A stretch of 64,000 nucleotides of DNA from Streptomyces sp. CB02923. GTDB taxonomy: Bacteria > Actinomycetota > Actinomycetes > Streptomycetales > Streptomycetaceae. Shown here one piece after another: positions 23,411 to 30,571 of this stretch. The notes under the pieces are model-generated. The model worked only from the letters and a program-made list of their open reading frames with translations, had not been told where the DNA came from and ran no database searches. The position numbers and the translations under genes are program-made. The stretch covers positions 797,061-861,060 of the forward strand of contig NZ_LWKZ01000012.1 in assembly GCF_001905005.1 (NCBI RefSeq), written 5' to 3'. Numbering within the stretch: the stretch's first letter is position 1; each line of letters opens with the position of its first letter.

Positions 23411-24084
23411 ACGGCGTCACCGCCGATCTGTCCAAGAGCGTCGCAGCCGCCGCATTCGAGGTTGATCGAGGTGCCGTGTATGCAGCGGTCCCGTTCGTGC
23501 CGGGGCGCGGGGTGCGTGAAGTCGTCGCAGTCGCACCCGGCGGCGAAGCAGAAGGGGCCATGCACGTTGCTCCCGTGGCCACACCGGCACTGGTACGCAC
23601 CGGGCCCGGCGGCGGCCAGCTCGGCGGCCGTCATGCCAGGGTCGGGTACGGGCGCATCCTCGTTGTCGTGCACGAGCCGCCACCGCTGGGACTCGCGGTC
23701 CCACTCGATGTGCTCGTCCCCGGCGGGGTTGGCGATGTGGCCGTCCGGCTCGATGTGGAAGCTGATGCCCGCGTCGACGAGGGCGTTGAGACCGTCCACC
23801 GCCTGCTGCCACGGCGACGCGGCGCGGGTGGACTCGCCCTTGCGGGTGTCCTTCCCGGCCTCGTCGGCCATGCGGCGCAGTACGTCAGCCGCTTCGAGGC
23901 TGGCGTCATGCGCCGGACGCCTCGGCTTGAAGCGGGCGTTCGCCTGCCGGATGACTTCCTTGCGGGCCTCGCGCAGGTCCTCGGCGCGGATGGCGGCGAG
24001 CTTCGCCCGCAGGTCCGCGAGCGTCCCGAGGGGCGCCTTGTCGGACCGGCCGTACTCGTCCAGCAGCTCGTCGCGGGTGCTCAT
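23407..24084 (-). CDS. Hypothetical protein with Cys-rich C-terminus (225 aa)
   Basis: Residues 1-80 form a charged coiled coil (LADLRAKLAAIRAEDLREAR); the middle (100-140) is a small Trp-containing fold; the C-terminus has eight or more Cys and His in CRCGHGSNVHGPFCFAAGCD and RCIHGTSINLECGGCD, likely two zinc sites. It precedes the exonuclease in the recombination operon. No family recognised. Confidence 0.6.
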   Translation of the reverse strand: MSTRDELLDEYGRSDKAPLGTLADLRAKLAAIRAEDLREARKEVIRQANARFKPRRPAHDASLEAADVLRRMADEAGKDTRKGESTRAASPWQQAVDGLNALVDAGISFHIEPDGHIANPAGDEHIEWDRESQRWRLVHDNEDAPVPDPGMTAAELAAAGPGAYQCRCGHGSNVHGPFCFAAGCDCDDFTHPAPRHERDRCIHGTSINLECGGCDALGQIGGDAV

Positions 24085-24278
24085 GCCGCACCGCCCGACC
24101 GGCCACGCTCGGCCCGCCAGTCCGCCGCCGCCCGGTCACAGCACAACGGCTTCCCAACCTCCGCAGGCGCCCCCAGCTCGGGGTACACGCGCGCGGTCTC
24201 GGCCGTCAGCTTCTCGGCGATCAAGTCGCAGTGCCCGCACATGACGTGGCCACCGCTGCGGTAGGTACGGGCACTCAC
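24081..24278 (-). CDS. Small Cys protein (65 aa)
   Basis: MSARTYRSGGHVMCGHCDLI with CGHC, a helix, then PLCCDRAAADWRAERG. Four Cys plus His suggest a zinc knuckle. GTG 24278 overlaps the previous stop (GTGA). Similar small proteins with a CCD motif are usual in actinophage early regions; function unknown. Confidence 0.6.
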   Translation of the reverse strand: MSARTYRSGGHVMCGHCDLIAEKLTAETARVYPELGAPAEVGKPLCCDRAAADWRAERGRSGGAA

Positions 24279-24595
24279 GCCGCACCTCCATCGGCGGTGT
24301 GGCTGATGAACCGGCCGTGTCCGTCGAGCACCCGCACCCGGTCAGCCACCTGCTGGACGGAGAACTCGCCCGCCGCCCGGCCGCCGCCGACGATCAGGCA
24401 GCCGCGTCCCGCGTCGAGGTCGATGGTGACCTCGACGCCGCGCGACGCCAGGTACCGGCGGCTGTGGGCGAGGACCTGCATGGCGAGGTCGGTGTCATCG
24501 GTCGCCTCGACGGTGATCGGAGCGGGCGCCGGGCTGTCGTCGCGGCCACCGTGGCGGCCGATCCGCTCGAACGTGATCAGGTAGCGGGCGCTCAC
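24275..24595 (-). CDS. Hypothetical phage protein (106 aa)
   Basis: GTG 24595 begins VSARYLITFERIGRHGGRDD. The protein alternates strands and helices (AMQVLAHSRRYLASRGVEVT, VRVLDGHGRFISHT) and has a glycine-rich turn GRGCLIVGGGRAAGE. No recognised family. Overlaps both neighbours. Confidence 0.58.
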   Translation of the reverse strand: MSARYLITFERIGRHGGRDDSPAPAPITVEATDDTDLAMQVLAHSRRYLASRGVEVTIDLDAGRGCLIVGGGRAAGEFSVQQVADRVRVLDGHGRFISHTADGGAA

Positions 24596-24906
24596 GCCGC
24601 ACCTCGCAGACCGGCCGCAGCCCGGATGCTGTCCGCCAGAGCCGAGCACTGCCGCCCGTACACCGGCAGGCGCGTACTCACCTCGGCGAGCAGACGCTCC
24701 ACGAGCAGCGACTCGGCCCGGTGACCGTCGTACGGCCGGGCGTCGGCCTGCTCGTCGAGGATGTCCGCGACTGTGTCCGCGTGCTCGGTGACCAGCTCGA
24801 CGAGCACGGCCTCGACGAAGGGGCGCAGGTCCAGCGTGACCCCGGCCGGGATGCGCTCGACGGAGATACGAAACGGCCCGTCAACGGGCGTACGGGAGTC
24901 AGCCAC
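24592..24906 (-). CDS. Hypothetical helical phage protein (104 aa)
   Basis: The GTG at 24906 is preferred because GGAGG lies 8 nt before it; a GTG three codons earlier overlaps that site. The protein is acidic-helical (FVEAVLVELVTEHADTVADI, LLVERLLAEVSTRLPVYGRQ). Function unknown. It overlaps the preceding gene by 8 nt. Confidence 0.55.
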   Translation of the reverse strand: MADSRTPVDGPFRISVERIPAGVTLDLRPFVEAVLVELVTEHADTVADILDEQADARPYDGHRAESLLVERLLAEVSTRLPVYGRQCSALADSIRAAAGLRGAA

Positions 24907-25408
24907 GGCCGACACCTCCGCGGGCGGCGCGGCGGGCCTTCATGCGTGCGAGGATCTGTGCGTCAGACGGCCGCACCCACTTGTGCATACCGACGCTCTT
25001 CATGTACTGACGGCCGTGCGGGAGCGAGACCCCGCACCAAGCGCAGGCGTACGGCTCCGGCATCTCGACGGCCGAGGCCGGGATGTCCAGCAGAGCCCAC
25101 GCGCGGACCGGCAACCCTGCTACGACCGCATTCATCTCCACGTACGGACGCGGGTCGCGGGGCCTGAACGGGGTGGTCGTGACCGTCGCACCGAGCGTCT
25201 GCGCCAGCGCCTCGACACCGTCGGCCGACTGGTGGAAGTACACCTCCACGCTCGGCTCCTCCGGGGCGTAGTGGGCGCACTGCACGGTGACCGTGGTGGG
25301 GACGATCGGGCTGAGCGCGAGGATCTGCTCGACGACCGCCAGAGCGGCCGTGTACCCGCGGCGCTGCACCTCGGCAGCATCCGGCGGGGACGTAATCTGT
25401 GTGCTCAC
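24899..25408 (-). CDS. Hypothetical protein, first gene of the early operon (169 aa)
   Basis: The start is taken as GTG 25408 (GAGG 7 nt upstream); an ATG at 25420 is possible. Residues 1-120 alternate strands and helices (VEQILALSPIVPTTVTVQCA, VEVYFHQSADGVEALAQTLG); residues 135-165 contain ACAWCGVSLPHGRQYMKS, a Cys knuckle, and a basic end. It leads the long leftward operon and follows the excisionase-like gene by about 100 nt. Confidence 0.58.
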   Translation of the reverse strand: MSTQITSPPDAAEVQRRGYTAALAVVEQILALSPIVPTTVTVQCAHYAPEEPSVEVYFHQSADGVEALAQTLGATVTTTPFRPRDPRPYVEMNAVVAGLPVRAWALLDIPASAVEMPEPYACAWCGVSLPHGRQYMKSVGMHKWVRPSDAQILARMKARRAARGGVGRG

Positions 25409-25506
25409 GGGGAGCCTCATCTCTCGGTAGGTGAGTGGGTGAGGTGAGCCGAGGGGTCGCATCCGGGCTGCATCCGGTGCGGCCCCGACTCACATCGCGG
25501 GAATGA

Positions 25507-25734
25507 TCAGGCGGACGCGGCGGCGTCGATAGCGATCCACGCCTTCACGCGGTCCAGGTCAAAGCGCCGACCGCGGAACGGGGTCTGCTCGACGGGGCAC
25601 CCCCGCTTGACCCACTGGTTCACGGTCCAGTCCGAGACGCCGTAGAACGCCTCGACCTGCGCCTGTGTGAGGAGCGGGGTGAGGCCGACCTCGGCGAGCT
25701 GCGCGGTGCGCGCGGCGAGGGTCTTGGTGGCCAT
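25507..25734 (-). CDS. Excisionase-like helix-turn-helix protein
   Basis: The 75-residue protein has a MerR/AlpA-type HTH at 22-65: LLTQAQVEAFYGVSDWTVNQ followed by WVKRGCPVEQ and RRFDLDRVKAWI, the standard layout of Xis and helix-turn-helix 17 proteins. It probably aids excision by the integrase or activates early genes. The ATG is 13 nt from a 15-bp palindrome that matches the operator of the switch, so it is probably repressed in the lysogen. Confidence 0.75.
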   Translation of the reverse strand: MATKTLAARTAQLAEVGLTPLLTQAQVEAFYGVSDWTVNQWVKRGCPVEQTPFRGRRFDLDRVKAWIAIDAAASA

Positions 25735-25739
25735 GGGGT

Positions 25740-26018
25740 TTACCTTTCTACTGTGTCAGTAGATGCTGTGGGCATGGCAAAAAGCTGTTGGAGCGGCGCG
25801 TCCAGTGCGTCAGCGATCAGCCATGCCGTGCGGAGTCGGCATTGCTGCCGGGCCGTACGGCCGCGTCCGGTGATAACGCCGATCGCTGCCGGACTGATGC
25901 CGCGGCCCGTCGGGTCGACGCGCTTCGTCGCCGCGGAGAGCGCGGGGCCGGAGAGCCCCGCCGCCTTCATCGCAGCTCTGAGTGGCTGGCCGTCACCCTT
26001 GCGGATCAGTGTGGACAT
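25740..26018 (-). CDS. Cro-like XRE-family regulator
   Basis: The 92-residue protein has an HTH: LRAAMKAAGLSGPALSAATK, GRGISPAAIGVITGRG and a helical C-terminal half LIADALDAPLQQLFAM. It is transcribed away from the larger HTH gene at 26254, the usual cro position. The GAGG site lies 6-9 nt before ATG 26018. The gene's 3' end contains the palindrome CTACTGTGTCAGTAG, which lies in the promoter of the excisionase-like gene. Confidence 0.75.
   Translation of the reverse strand: MSTLIRKGDGQPLRAAMKAAGLSGPALSAATKRVDPTGRGISPAAIGVITGRGRTARQQCRLRTAWLIADALDAPLQQLFAMPTASTDTVER
25748..25762 (-). promoter_or_regulatory. Operator 2: CTACTGTGTCAGTAG before the excisionase-like gene
   Basis: A 15-bp palindrome (CTACTG, 3 bp, CAGTAG) at the very end of the cro-like gene and just before the excisionase-like start. 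It matches the palindrome at 26075-26089 in both arms; both are followed on the minus strand by AAA, giving TAGAAA as a possible -10. It is probably bound by the prophage repressor. Confidence 0.65.
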
Positions 26019-26071
26019 GGGCACCTCGGTGCGGTTGTGTCTTGCGCTCCTTGCGGTGCGCCGCTGACACA

Positions 26072-26101
26072 TTTCTACTGTCACAGTAGTAGCTAGGTCA
26101 A
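26072..26101 (-). promoter_or_regulatory. Cro promoter with operator 1 (CTACTGTCACAGTAG)
   Basis: On the minus strand TTGACC (26101-26096) and TAGAAA (26077-26072) are spaced by 18 nt and make a plausible promoter for the cro-like gene, whose ATG is at 26018. The palindrome CTACTGTCACAGTAG (26075-26089) fills the spacer and the -10, so a bound repressor would block the polymerase. A further half site CTACTGT is at 26152. Confidence 0.65.
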
Positions 26102-26204
26102 GAGAGGGCGCCCGAGTTTCAGAGAGGATTGCCCGCACTCGAACACCTGTCCTACTGTGGAGTGGCGCGGGGAGGCGCACGGGAGCACGCCGATACTGGC
26201 CACG

Positions 26205-26233
26205 CTTCTACTTTTACTTGCGAAAAGTAGAAG
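26205..26233 (+). promoter_or_regulatory. Long inverted repeat before the CI-like gene
   Basis: Eleven-base arms CTTCTACTTTT and AAAAGTAGAAG separated by 7 nt lie 21 nt before the GTG of the CI-like gene. The arms carry CTAC/GTAG like the two 15-bp operators but with a different inside. It may be an autoregulatory site or a leader hairpin. It is the only AT-rich element in the region. Confidence 0.5.
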
Positions 26234-26253
26234 GCGACCGGCATCCTTACGGC

Positions 26254-26628
26254 GTGAGCACCGAGGAGCGCCCCGAAACCCTCGCGGATCTGATCAAGCG
26301 ACTCAAGATCGAGTACGACGTCAAAGAGACGCAGATCGCGCACCGCATCGGTGTGTCTCCTGCCACCGTCAACGCGTGGGTGAACGGCAAGCGCGGCACC
26401 GGCCGCGGGCCCAATCCGGACAAGCTTCGCCGCCTCGCGGAGGAGTTCCCTCGGTTCACCGAGCGCGAGATCTTCGCTGCCGCCGGCCGCCGCGCGCCCG
26501 GCCCGCTCAGCCCTGATGCCGAGGAGCGCATCCTCGGCCTCTTCCGCAGCCTCACCGCGGAGCAGCAGGAGATGAAGGAAATCGAGATGCGTGCGCTCGC
26601 CGAGCGCAACCAATCCAGTCCTTCGTGA
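26254..26628 (+). CDS. CI-like XRE-family repressor
   Basis: The 124-residue protein starts at GTG 26254 (VSTEERPETLADLIKRLKIE). The HTH spans about 14-45: YDVKETQIAHRIGVSPATVN, AWVNGKRG. The C-terminal half (TEREIFAAAGRRAPGPLSPD, ILGLFRSLTAEQQEMKEIEM) is a helical dimerisation region and has no LexA/CI peptidase part, so induction would have to be indirect. It is divergent from the cro-like gene across 235 nt with palindromic operators. Confidence 0.75.
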   Translation: MSTEERPETLADLIKRLKIEYDVKETQIAHRIGVSPATVNAWVNGKRGTGRGPNPDKLRRLAEEFPRFTEREIFAAAGRRAPGPLSPDAEERILGLFRSLTAEQQEMKEIEMRALAERNQSSPS

Positions 26629-26788
26629 GTCTCCGCTAAATGGAGCCCGTCACTCAACGTGGCTGAATTGCAGTCACTTTGGGCTCGGTAGTCGCATATT
26701 CCACTAGAGGGCGCTACCTTCGATCGCACGGCCGCTGTCCTCCCCCACGGCATCCGATTTCGTCTGCCTGCGATAACGGGGGTAAGGC

Positions 26789-27034
26789 ATGTGCGTGAGC
26801 GTTGAACGCGTCTCGGCTCCGGCGCGTCCGTGGGACGCTGACCGACTGGTCATATCCATCCCATCCAACCTCTCTCCCGAACTCTCTGTGAAGGCGCTAC
26901 GCGCCGTACTGTGCGAACTCGGTGCGGTGCAGAGCCAGTTCGGTGCACGCTGCTTCTGCGGGGCCCCGCTCCTTGGGCTGGGGCTGATACCGCAGCAGCG
27001 ACACACTGAAGAGGTGATCGACATTGGCGCGTAG
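26789..27034 (+). CDS. Small hypothetical protein upstream of the integrase (81 aa)
   Basis: MCVSVERVSAPARPWDADRL, then a conserved-looking region LSPELSVKALRAVLCELGAV and a Cys pair CFCG. Its stop lies 10 nt inside the integrase gene, so the two are coupled. GGGGG/AAGG elements precede the ATG. Role unknown; a recombination directionality or regulatory protein is possible from position alone. Confidence 0.55.
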   Translation: MCVSVERVSAPARPWDADRLVISIPSNLSPELSVKALRAVLCELGAVQSQFGARCFCGAPLLGLGLIPQQRHTEEVIDIGA

Positions 27035-28286
27035 AGCGACCAACAACCCGCGACAGGTCCGCAGCAAGAGCTGCGGCTGCGCTTTGTGCCTGGAGGAGTA
27101 CCCGGAGCCGAAGCGCCGGCCGCGCCGCGACTGCATCGGTTCGTGGCAGGCCCGGTACCGGGACCCCGCCGGGAAGCAATGCGCGCGGAACTTCCTGAAG
27201 AAGGCGGAGGCGGAGGACTTCCTCGACGAGGTCCGCACCAGCGTCCGGCGCCGTACGTACCACGATCCGAAGCGCGGGCAGATCAAGCTGCGCGAGTGGT
27301 GGGAGAAGTGGTGGGAGATCCGCCAGAAAAAGGGCCGCGTCACCACGCGGAACCGCATCCTCGCCGTGTGGCGAGCGCACATCGAGCCGAAGTGGGGTGA
27401 CTACCCGCTGGCCAGCATTGAGACGATGGAGCTTCAGCGGTGGCTGACCCACGAGGTGAAGGGCTACGACTCACAGAAGAAGTGCAAGGAGACCCTGACC
27501 GCCCTTCTTCGGGCCGCAGTCCTGGACGGGAAGCGCATCCCGGAGAATCCAGCCGACACACTGGTACTCACGGCCACACGGGTACAGAAGCACCCCGACG
27601 ACCTCAAGCCGCCGACGGCCGCGCAGTACGAGCTGATTCACGCCGCATTGCCGCCGTATTACCAGATCATCTTGCGCGACTTCGCGGCGGAGTCAGGGAT
27701 GCGGCCGGGCGAGTACGCAGGCCTGCGCCTGCACTGCTTCGACGAGGACGAGATGATCGTGCACATCAAGGAGATCATCGTCAGCGATCGGGGCCGACTC
27801 CGCAGGCAGGCTGCGCCGAAGACTTCAGCGGGCTTCCGCACCGTGCCGCTCACTCCGCGGGCGGCTGGCGCTATCGCCGTCATGCGGGAGAAGTGGAAGC
27901 CGACGCGGACGCGATCGGCCATCGGTGACGGTTTCGACCTGCACGTCGAGGAGCTGATCTTCCGGGGCCCGCGGGGCGGAGTCCTCAACATCAATAACTT
28001 GAGCGGCAGGGTGTGGCGCGCGGCGATCACGCAGGCGGGCGTCGCTCGGGAGATCGTGGACCCGGAGACGGGGCGGACGGACTGGTGGCCGGAGCTGAAC
28101 CTCTACCGGCACGACGTGACGAGTCGGCTCCATGCGCATGGAGTCCCGGAGGCGGACGCTCAAGCAGTACTCGGCCATGACCGTGCCGGGCGCGTCACGT
28201 GGGTCTACACCCATGAGAGCGAGGACGCACGGGAGCGTGTTCGTGCAGCTCTTGGCGGTGAATGTGGACTCCGGGCCGTGTCGTGA
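27024..28286 (+). CDS. int: Tyrosine-family site-specific integrase
   Basis: The 420-residue protein has an N-terminal arm-binding region with Cys (SCGCALC, residues 16-22), a SAM-like core-binding domain (about 85-180) and a catalytic domain. Visible active-site residues are R227 (ESGMRPGEYAG), K266 (PKTSAGFRTVPL), R362 (in NLYRHDVTSRL), H385 (VLGHDRAGR) and the nucleophile Y395 (VYTHES). The usual His of the H-x-x-R box is Asn359 here. The start is TTG 27024 with GAGGTGATC 8 nt upstream. It lies 155 nt from the tRNA fragment where the prophage ends. Confidence 0.93.
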   Translation: MARRATNNPRQVRSKSCGCALCLEEYPEPKRRPRRDCIGSWQARYRDPAGKQCARNFLKKAEAEDFLDEVRTSVRRRTYHDPKRGQIKLREWWEKWWEIRQKKGRVTTRNRILAVWRAHIEPKWGDYPLASIETMELQRWLTHEVKGYDSQKKCKETLTALLRAAVLDGKRIPENPADTLVLTATRVQKHPDDLKPPTAAQYELIHAALPPYYQIILRDFAAESGMRPGEYAGLRLHCFDEDEMIVHIKEIIVSDRGRLRRQAAPKTSAGFRTVPLTPRAAGAIAVMREKWKPTRTRSAIGDGFDLHVEELIFRGPRGGVLNINNLSGRVWRAAITQAGVAREIVDPETGRTDWWPELNLYRHDVTSRLHAHGVPEADAQAVLGHDRAGRVTWVYTHESEDARERVRAALGGECGLRAVS

Positions 28287-28440
28287 GGTGCAGCGCCGGA
28301 GTCCGCGAAGAGTCCACAAAGCCCTCTCGGCGAGGTTCGATCAGCCTCTCTGAGGCTCGCACTTGAGTGATCACTTCGGAGGTGTCGAGACTCGCCGAGG
28401 TTCGACAGTACTCACCACTACACAAGATCGGACACTATGC

Positions 28441-28486
28441 CCTTACAAAGCAGATGTCACAGGTTCAAATCCTGTTGTGCCCACCA
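28441..28486 (+). other. attR: 3' fragment of a tRNA-Val(TAC) gene
   Basis: The sequence from CTTACAA (anticodon loop, anticodon TAC) through AGCAG, the T arm ACAGG-TTCAAAT-CCTGT and the acceptor strand TGTGCCC-A-CCA is the 3' half of a tRNA. No matching 5' half (GGGCACA plus D arm) lies upstream, so this is a fragment left by integration into a tRNA gene; the intact copy should be at the left end of the prophage, outside the window. The integrase gene ends 155 nt away. Confidence 0.8.
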
Positions 28487-28491
28487 GCGCG

Positions 28492-28523
28492 AAGACCCCT
28501 CGTCGATCTTGACGGGGGGTCTT
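28492..28523 (+). terminator. Terminator following the tRNA remnant
   Basis: AAGACCCCTCGTC pairs with GACGGGGGGTCTT (one G-T pair) around a 6-nt loop and is followed by TTGG. This was probably the terminator of the host tRNA gene, now separated from its 5' half. Confidence 0.8.
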
Positions 28524-28965
28524 TGGCGTTCGGGGGTGTTCAGGGCTGGTGCTGGGGGCGGGGGAGGGGTGGGGGGCTTGTGGGGTTTGTGGGTGGGGAG
28601 TGGGGTGTGGGTGGTGGCTGGAAAAGGGGGTTATTGGGGGTGGGGGACGGGTGGGTATTTCGGGGAGTGGGAGGGGAGTCTGTCCGGAACCGGTCGTTCG
28701 TGATGAGGGGGTGGCATTGCACGGTGTGTGGAGCGGGGGCTAGCTTCGGCGGAGGGGTGCCTTTCGTGCGCTGAGTGGCGGACGTGCGACGGCGCGACGG
28801 TGCGAAGGTGCTTTATCAATCTTGGTGGCAGGGCGCGGGTTTGTGCGCTGTCGTGCGATCTTCCGTACTGCGTGTGGGGGGAGATTTTCTGTGCTGCCAT
28901 TCTTGTGACGTTGCCGTCAGGGACGCTGCCGTATTTCTCGTGCGACGGACGGAGACCTGGGGACG
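28524..28965. other. Non-coding junction region, G-rich
   Basis: No gene with coding pattern is seen. From about 28545 to 28680 the plus strand is a run of G-tracts of 3-6 bases separated by T, which could fold as G-quadruplexes. The remainder, up to the TTG of the epimerase gene, is of ordinary composition for the host and probably holds its promoter. Confidence 0.5.
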
Positions 28966-30282
28966 TTGAACAGCCGACGAAGCATCGCCATTGTCGTGGG
29001 AACCCGGCCGGAGGCCGTGAAACTCGCGCCGCTCGTCAGAGAATTGCACCGGCGGCGATGGGCGGAGCCCATGGTCATCGCTACCGGGCAGCACGGTGCG
29101 GTGGTCCGCGACACCCTCGCCTGTTTCGGGTTGCGTGCGCAGGTCGAGTTACCCGCGGCGCCCGGTGCGGATTCCGTCAGTGAGCTGACGGCCGGGCTGC
29201 TGAGCAGACTGGGCAAGCGGTTGCGGGCGCCGGCGGTTCAGGCGGTGGTCGTCCAGGGCGACACCGCGTCGGCGCTGGCCGGGGCGCTGGCCGGGTTCTA
29301 CTCCTCGATTCCCGTGGTGCATGTGGAGGCCGGGCTGCGCTCCGGTGACTTGCGCAATCCGTTCCCCGAGGAGGCGAACCGCCGCATGATCGCGGAGGTG
29401 AGCGACCTCCATCTGGCGCCCACCCGCGCCGCCCACCGGAATCTGCTCGCCGAGGGCGTGGCGGCCGAGCGGGTCCTGGTGACCGGCAATACCGTGATCG
29501 ACGCGGTCGTCACCGCGAGCCGGTGTCCGCCGACCACCGACGATCCCGCTCTGCGCCGTATCGAGCAGGATTCGGCCCCGCTGGTGCTGGTGACCGCGCA
29601 CCGCAGGGAGAACTGGGGCGCTCCGATCCGGCGAATCGGCCGGGCGGTGGCGATTCTCAGCCGACAGTACCCGGAAGTCGGTTTCGTGGTGGCGGCGCAC
29701 ATGAATCCGCTGGTGCGTTCCGCCGTCGAGGAGTCGTTGCACGGGCGCCCCAATGTCTATCTGCCGGGCCCCATTCCGTACGACGCGTTTGCCCGCTTGC
29801 TCGCCCGGTCCGTACTGGCCGTCACGGATTCGGGCGGTATTCAGGAAGAGGCCGCCGCCTTCGGCATACCGGTTCTGGTGACCCGGGACAGTACCGAGCG
29901 GACCGAAGGGGTCGAATCCGGCCTGGCCCGGCTCGTCGGTACGCGGGAATCGGAGATCGTGGCGGCCGCGGAAAAGGAATTCGCGTACGAGGGCGCGTTG
30001 TCGGCGGTGACGCACCGGCCGTTTCCACGGCGTAATCCCTACGGAGACGGGCGGGCGGCCCGGCGCTGCGCGGCCGCGTGCGGATGGCTGCTGGGGCTGG
30101 CCCCCCGACCACCGGAGATGGCATGGGAGGTGGAACCGGAAGTGGAACCGGAGGCGGAATCGGCGGTGGCATCGGACGTGGCATCGGAGGTGGCGCCGGG
30201 CGTGGTGTCGGGTACGAGGTCGGGCGTGGTGTCGGGTGCGAGGTCGGGCACGAGGGCGGGCATGGGGCTTCTGGCTCCCTGA
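28966..30282 (+). CDS. wecB: UDP-N-acetylglucosamine 2-epimerase (non-hydrolysing)
   Basis: The 438-residue protein has the family motifs in order: GTRPEAVKLAP near residue 12, VQGDTASALAGALAGFYSS, HVEAGLRSGD, PFPEEANRRMIAE, TAHRRENWG and TDSGGIQEEA. It interconverts UDP-GlcNAc and UDP-ManNAc for cell-surface glycans, in the cytoplasm. The usual enzyme is about 370 residues; residues 385-438 are a low-complexity Glu/Val/Ser/Gly tail (EVEPEVEPEAES, then GVVSG repeats) not part of the fold. TTG at 28966 is the likely start. It stands alone, just outside the prophage. Confidence 0.92.
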   Translation: MNSRRSIAIVVGTRPEAVKLAPLVRELHRRRWAEPMVIATGQHGAVVRDTLACFGLRAQVELPAAPGADSVSELTAGLLSRLGKRLRAPAVQAVVVQGDTASALAGALAGFYSSIPVVHVEAGLRSGDLRNPFPEEANRRMIAEVSDLHLAPTRAAHRNLLAEGVAAERVLVTGNTVIDAVVTASRCPPTTDDPALRRIEQDSAPLVLVTAHRRENWGAPIRRIGRAVAILSRQYPEVGFVVAAHMNPLVRSAVEESLHGRPNVYLPGPIPYDAFARLLARSVLAVTDSGGIQEEAAAFGIPVLVTRDSTERTEGVESGLARLVGTRESEIVAAAEKEFAYEGALSAVTHRPFPRRNPYGDGRAARRCAAACGWLLGLAPRPPEMAWEVEPEVEPEAESAVASDVASEVAPGVVSGTRSGVVSGARSGTRAGMGLLAP

Positions 30283-30571
30283 GACTTCTGGCCTCGTGAG
30301 CTTCCTGGCTCCCTGGGTTTCCTGCCTCCCCCGCCCCCCGGCTCCCTGGCTCCTTGGGCCCTTGGGTCCCGGCCTAGCCCCGGCCCCGGCCCCGGCCCCG
30401 TGAGCTTCCTGGCACCTGGTCCCCCTCGGTCTGCGGCCATAGATCTCCCGCCCTCCCTTCCATCCCCCCGACCTGTCCCCATCCCGCTCCCATCCCATCT
30501 CCACCCCATCTCCACCCCGCCCCCCACCCCGAGCGCTCAAGTCCCCCGACCAGAGGCAGGAGCACCCACTC
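30283..30571. other. Pyrimidine-rich intergenic region
   Basis: A stretch of CT-rich, repetitive sequence (runs of CCCCGGCCCC, TCCCTGGCT and CCATCC types) without coding character lies between the epimerase and the NHL gene. It ends with AGGCAGGAG before the NHL start. No clear terminator or promoter was identified. Confidence 0.45.

Larger units (their letters stand above)
1..28486. mobile_element. Right portion of an integrated HK97-like siphoviral prophage
   Basis: The stretch has terminase, portal, protease, HK97 capsid and tail genes, a recombination and replication cassette, a divergent repressor/Cro pair and a tyrosine integrase, ending at a partial tRNA that marks the attachment site. 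Nearly all structural and early genes read leftward; the repressor, the integrase and a small block at 13.9-15.2 kb read rightward. Tail tape measure, minor tail and lysis genes would lie left of base 1 and cannot be seen. No frameshift or stop was seen in the essential genes present, so the element may be intact, but this cannot be judged without its left end. The left edge given here is only the window edge. Confidence 0.93.

Noticed and set aside
25740..26628. Toxin-antitoxin pair
   Set aside because: The two small divergent proteins are both HTH regulators with operators between them; no toxin fold is present.
28430..28486. Complete tRNA gene at the prophage end
   Set aside because: The T arm and acceptor 3' strand are present but the 5' acceptor GGGCACA, the D arm and the 5' anticodon stem are missing. 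It is a fragment.
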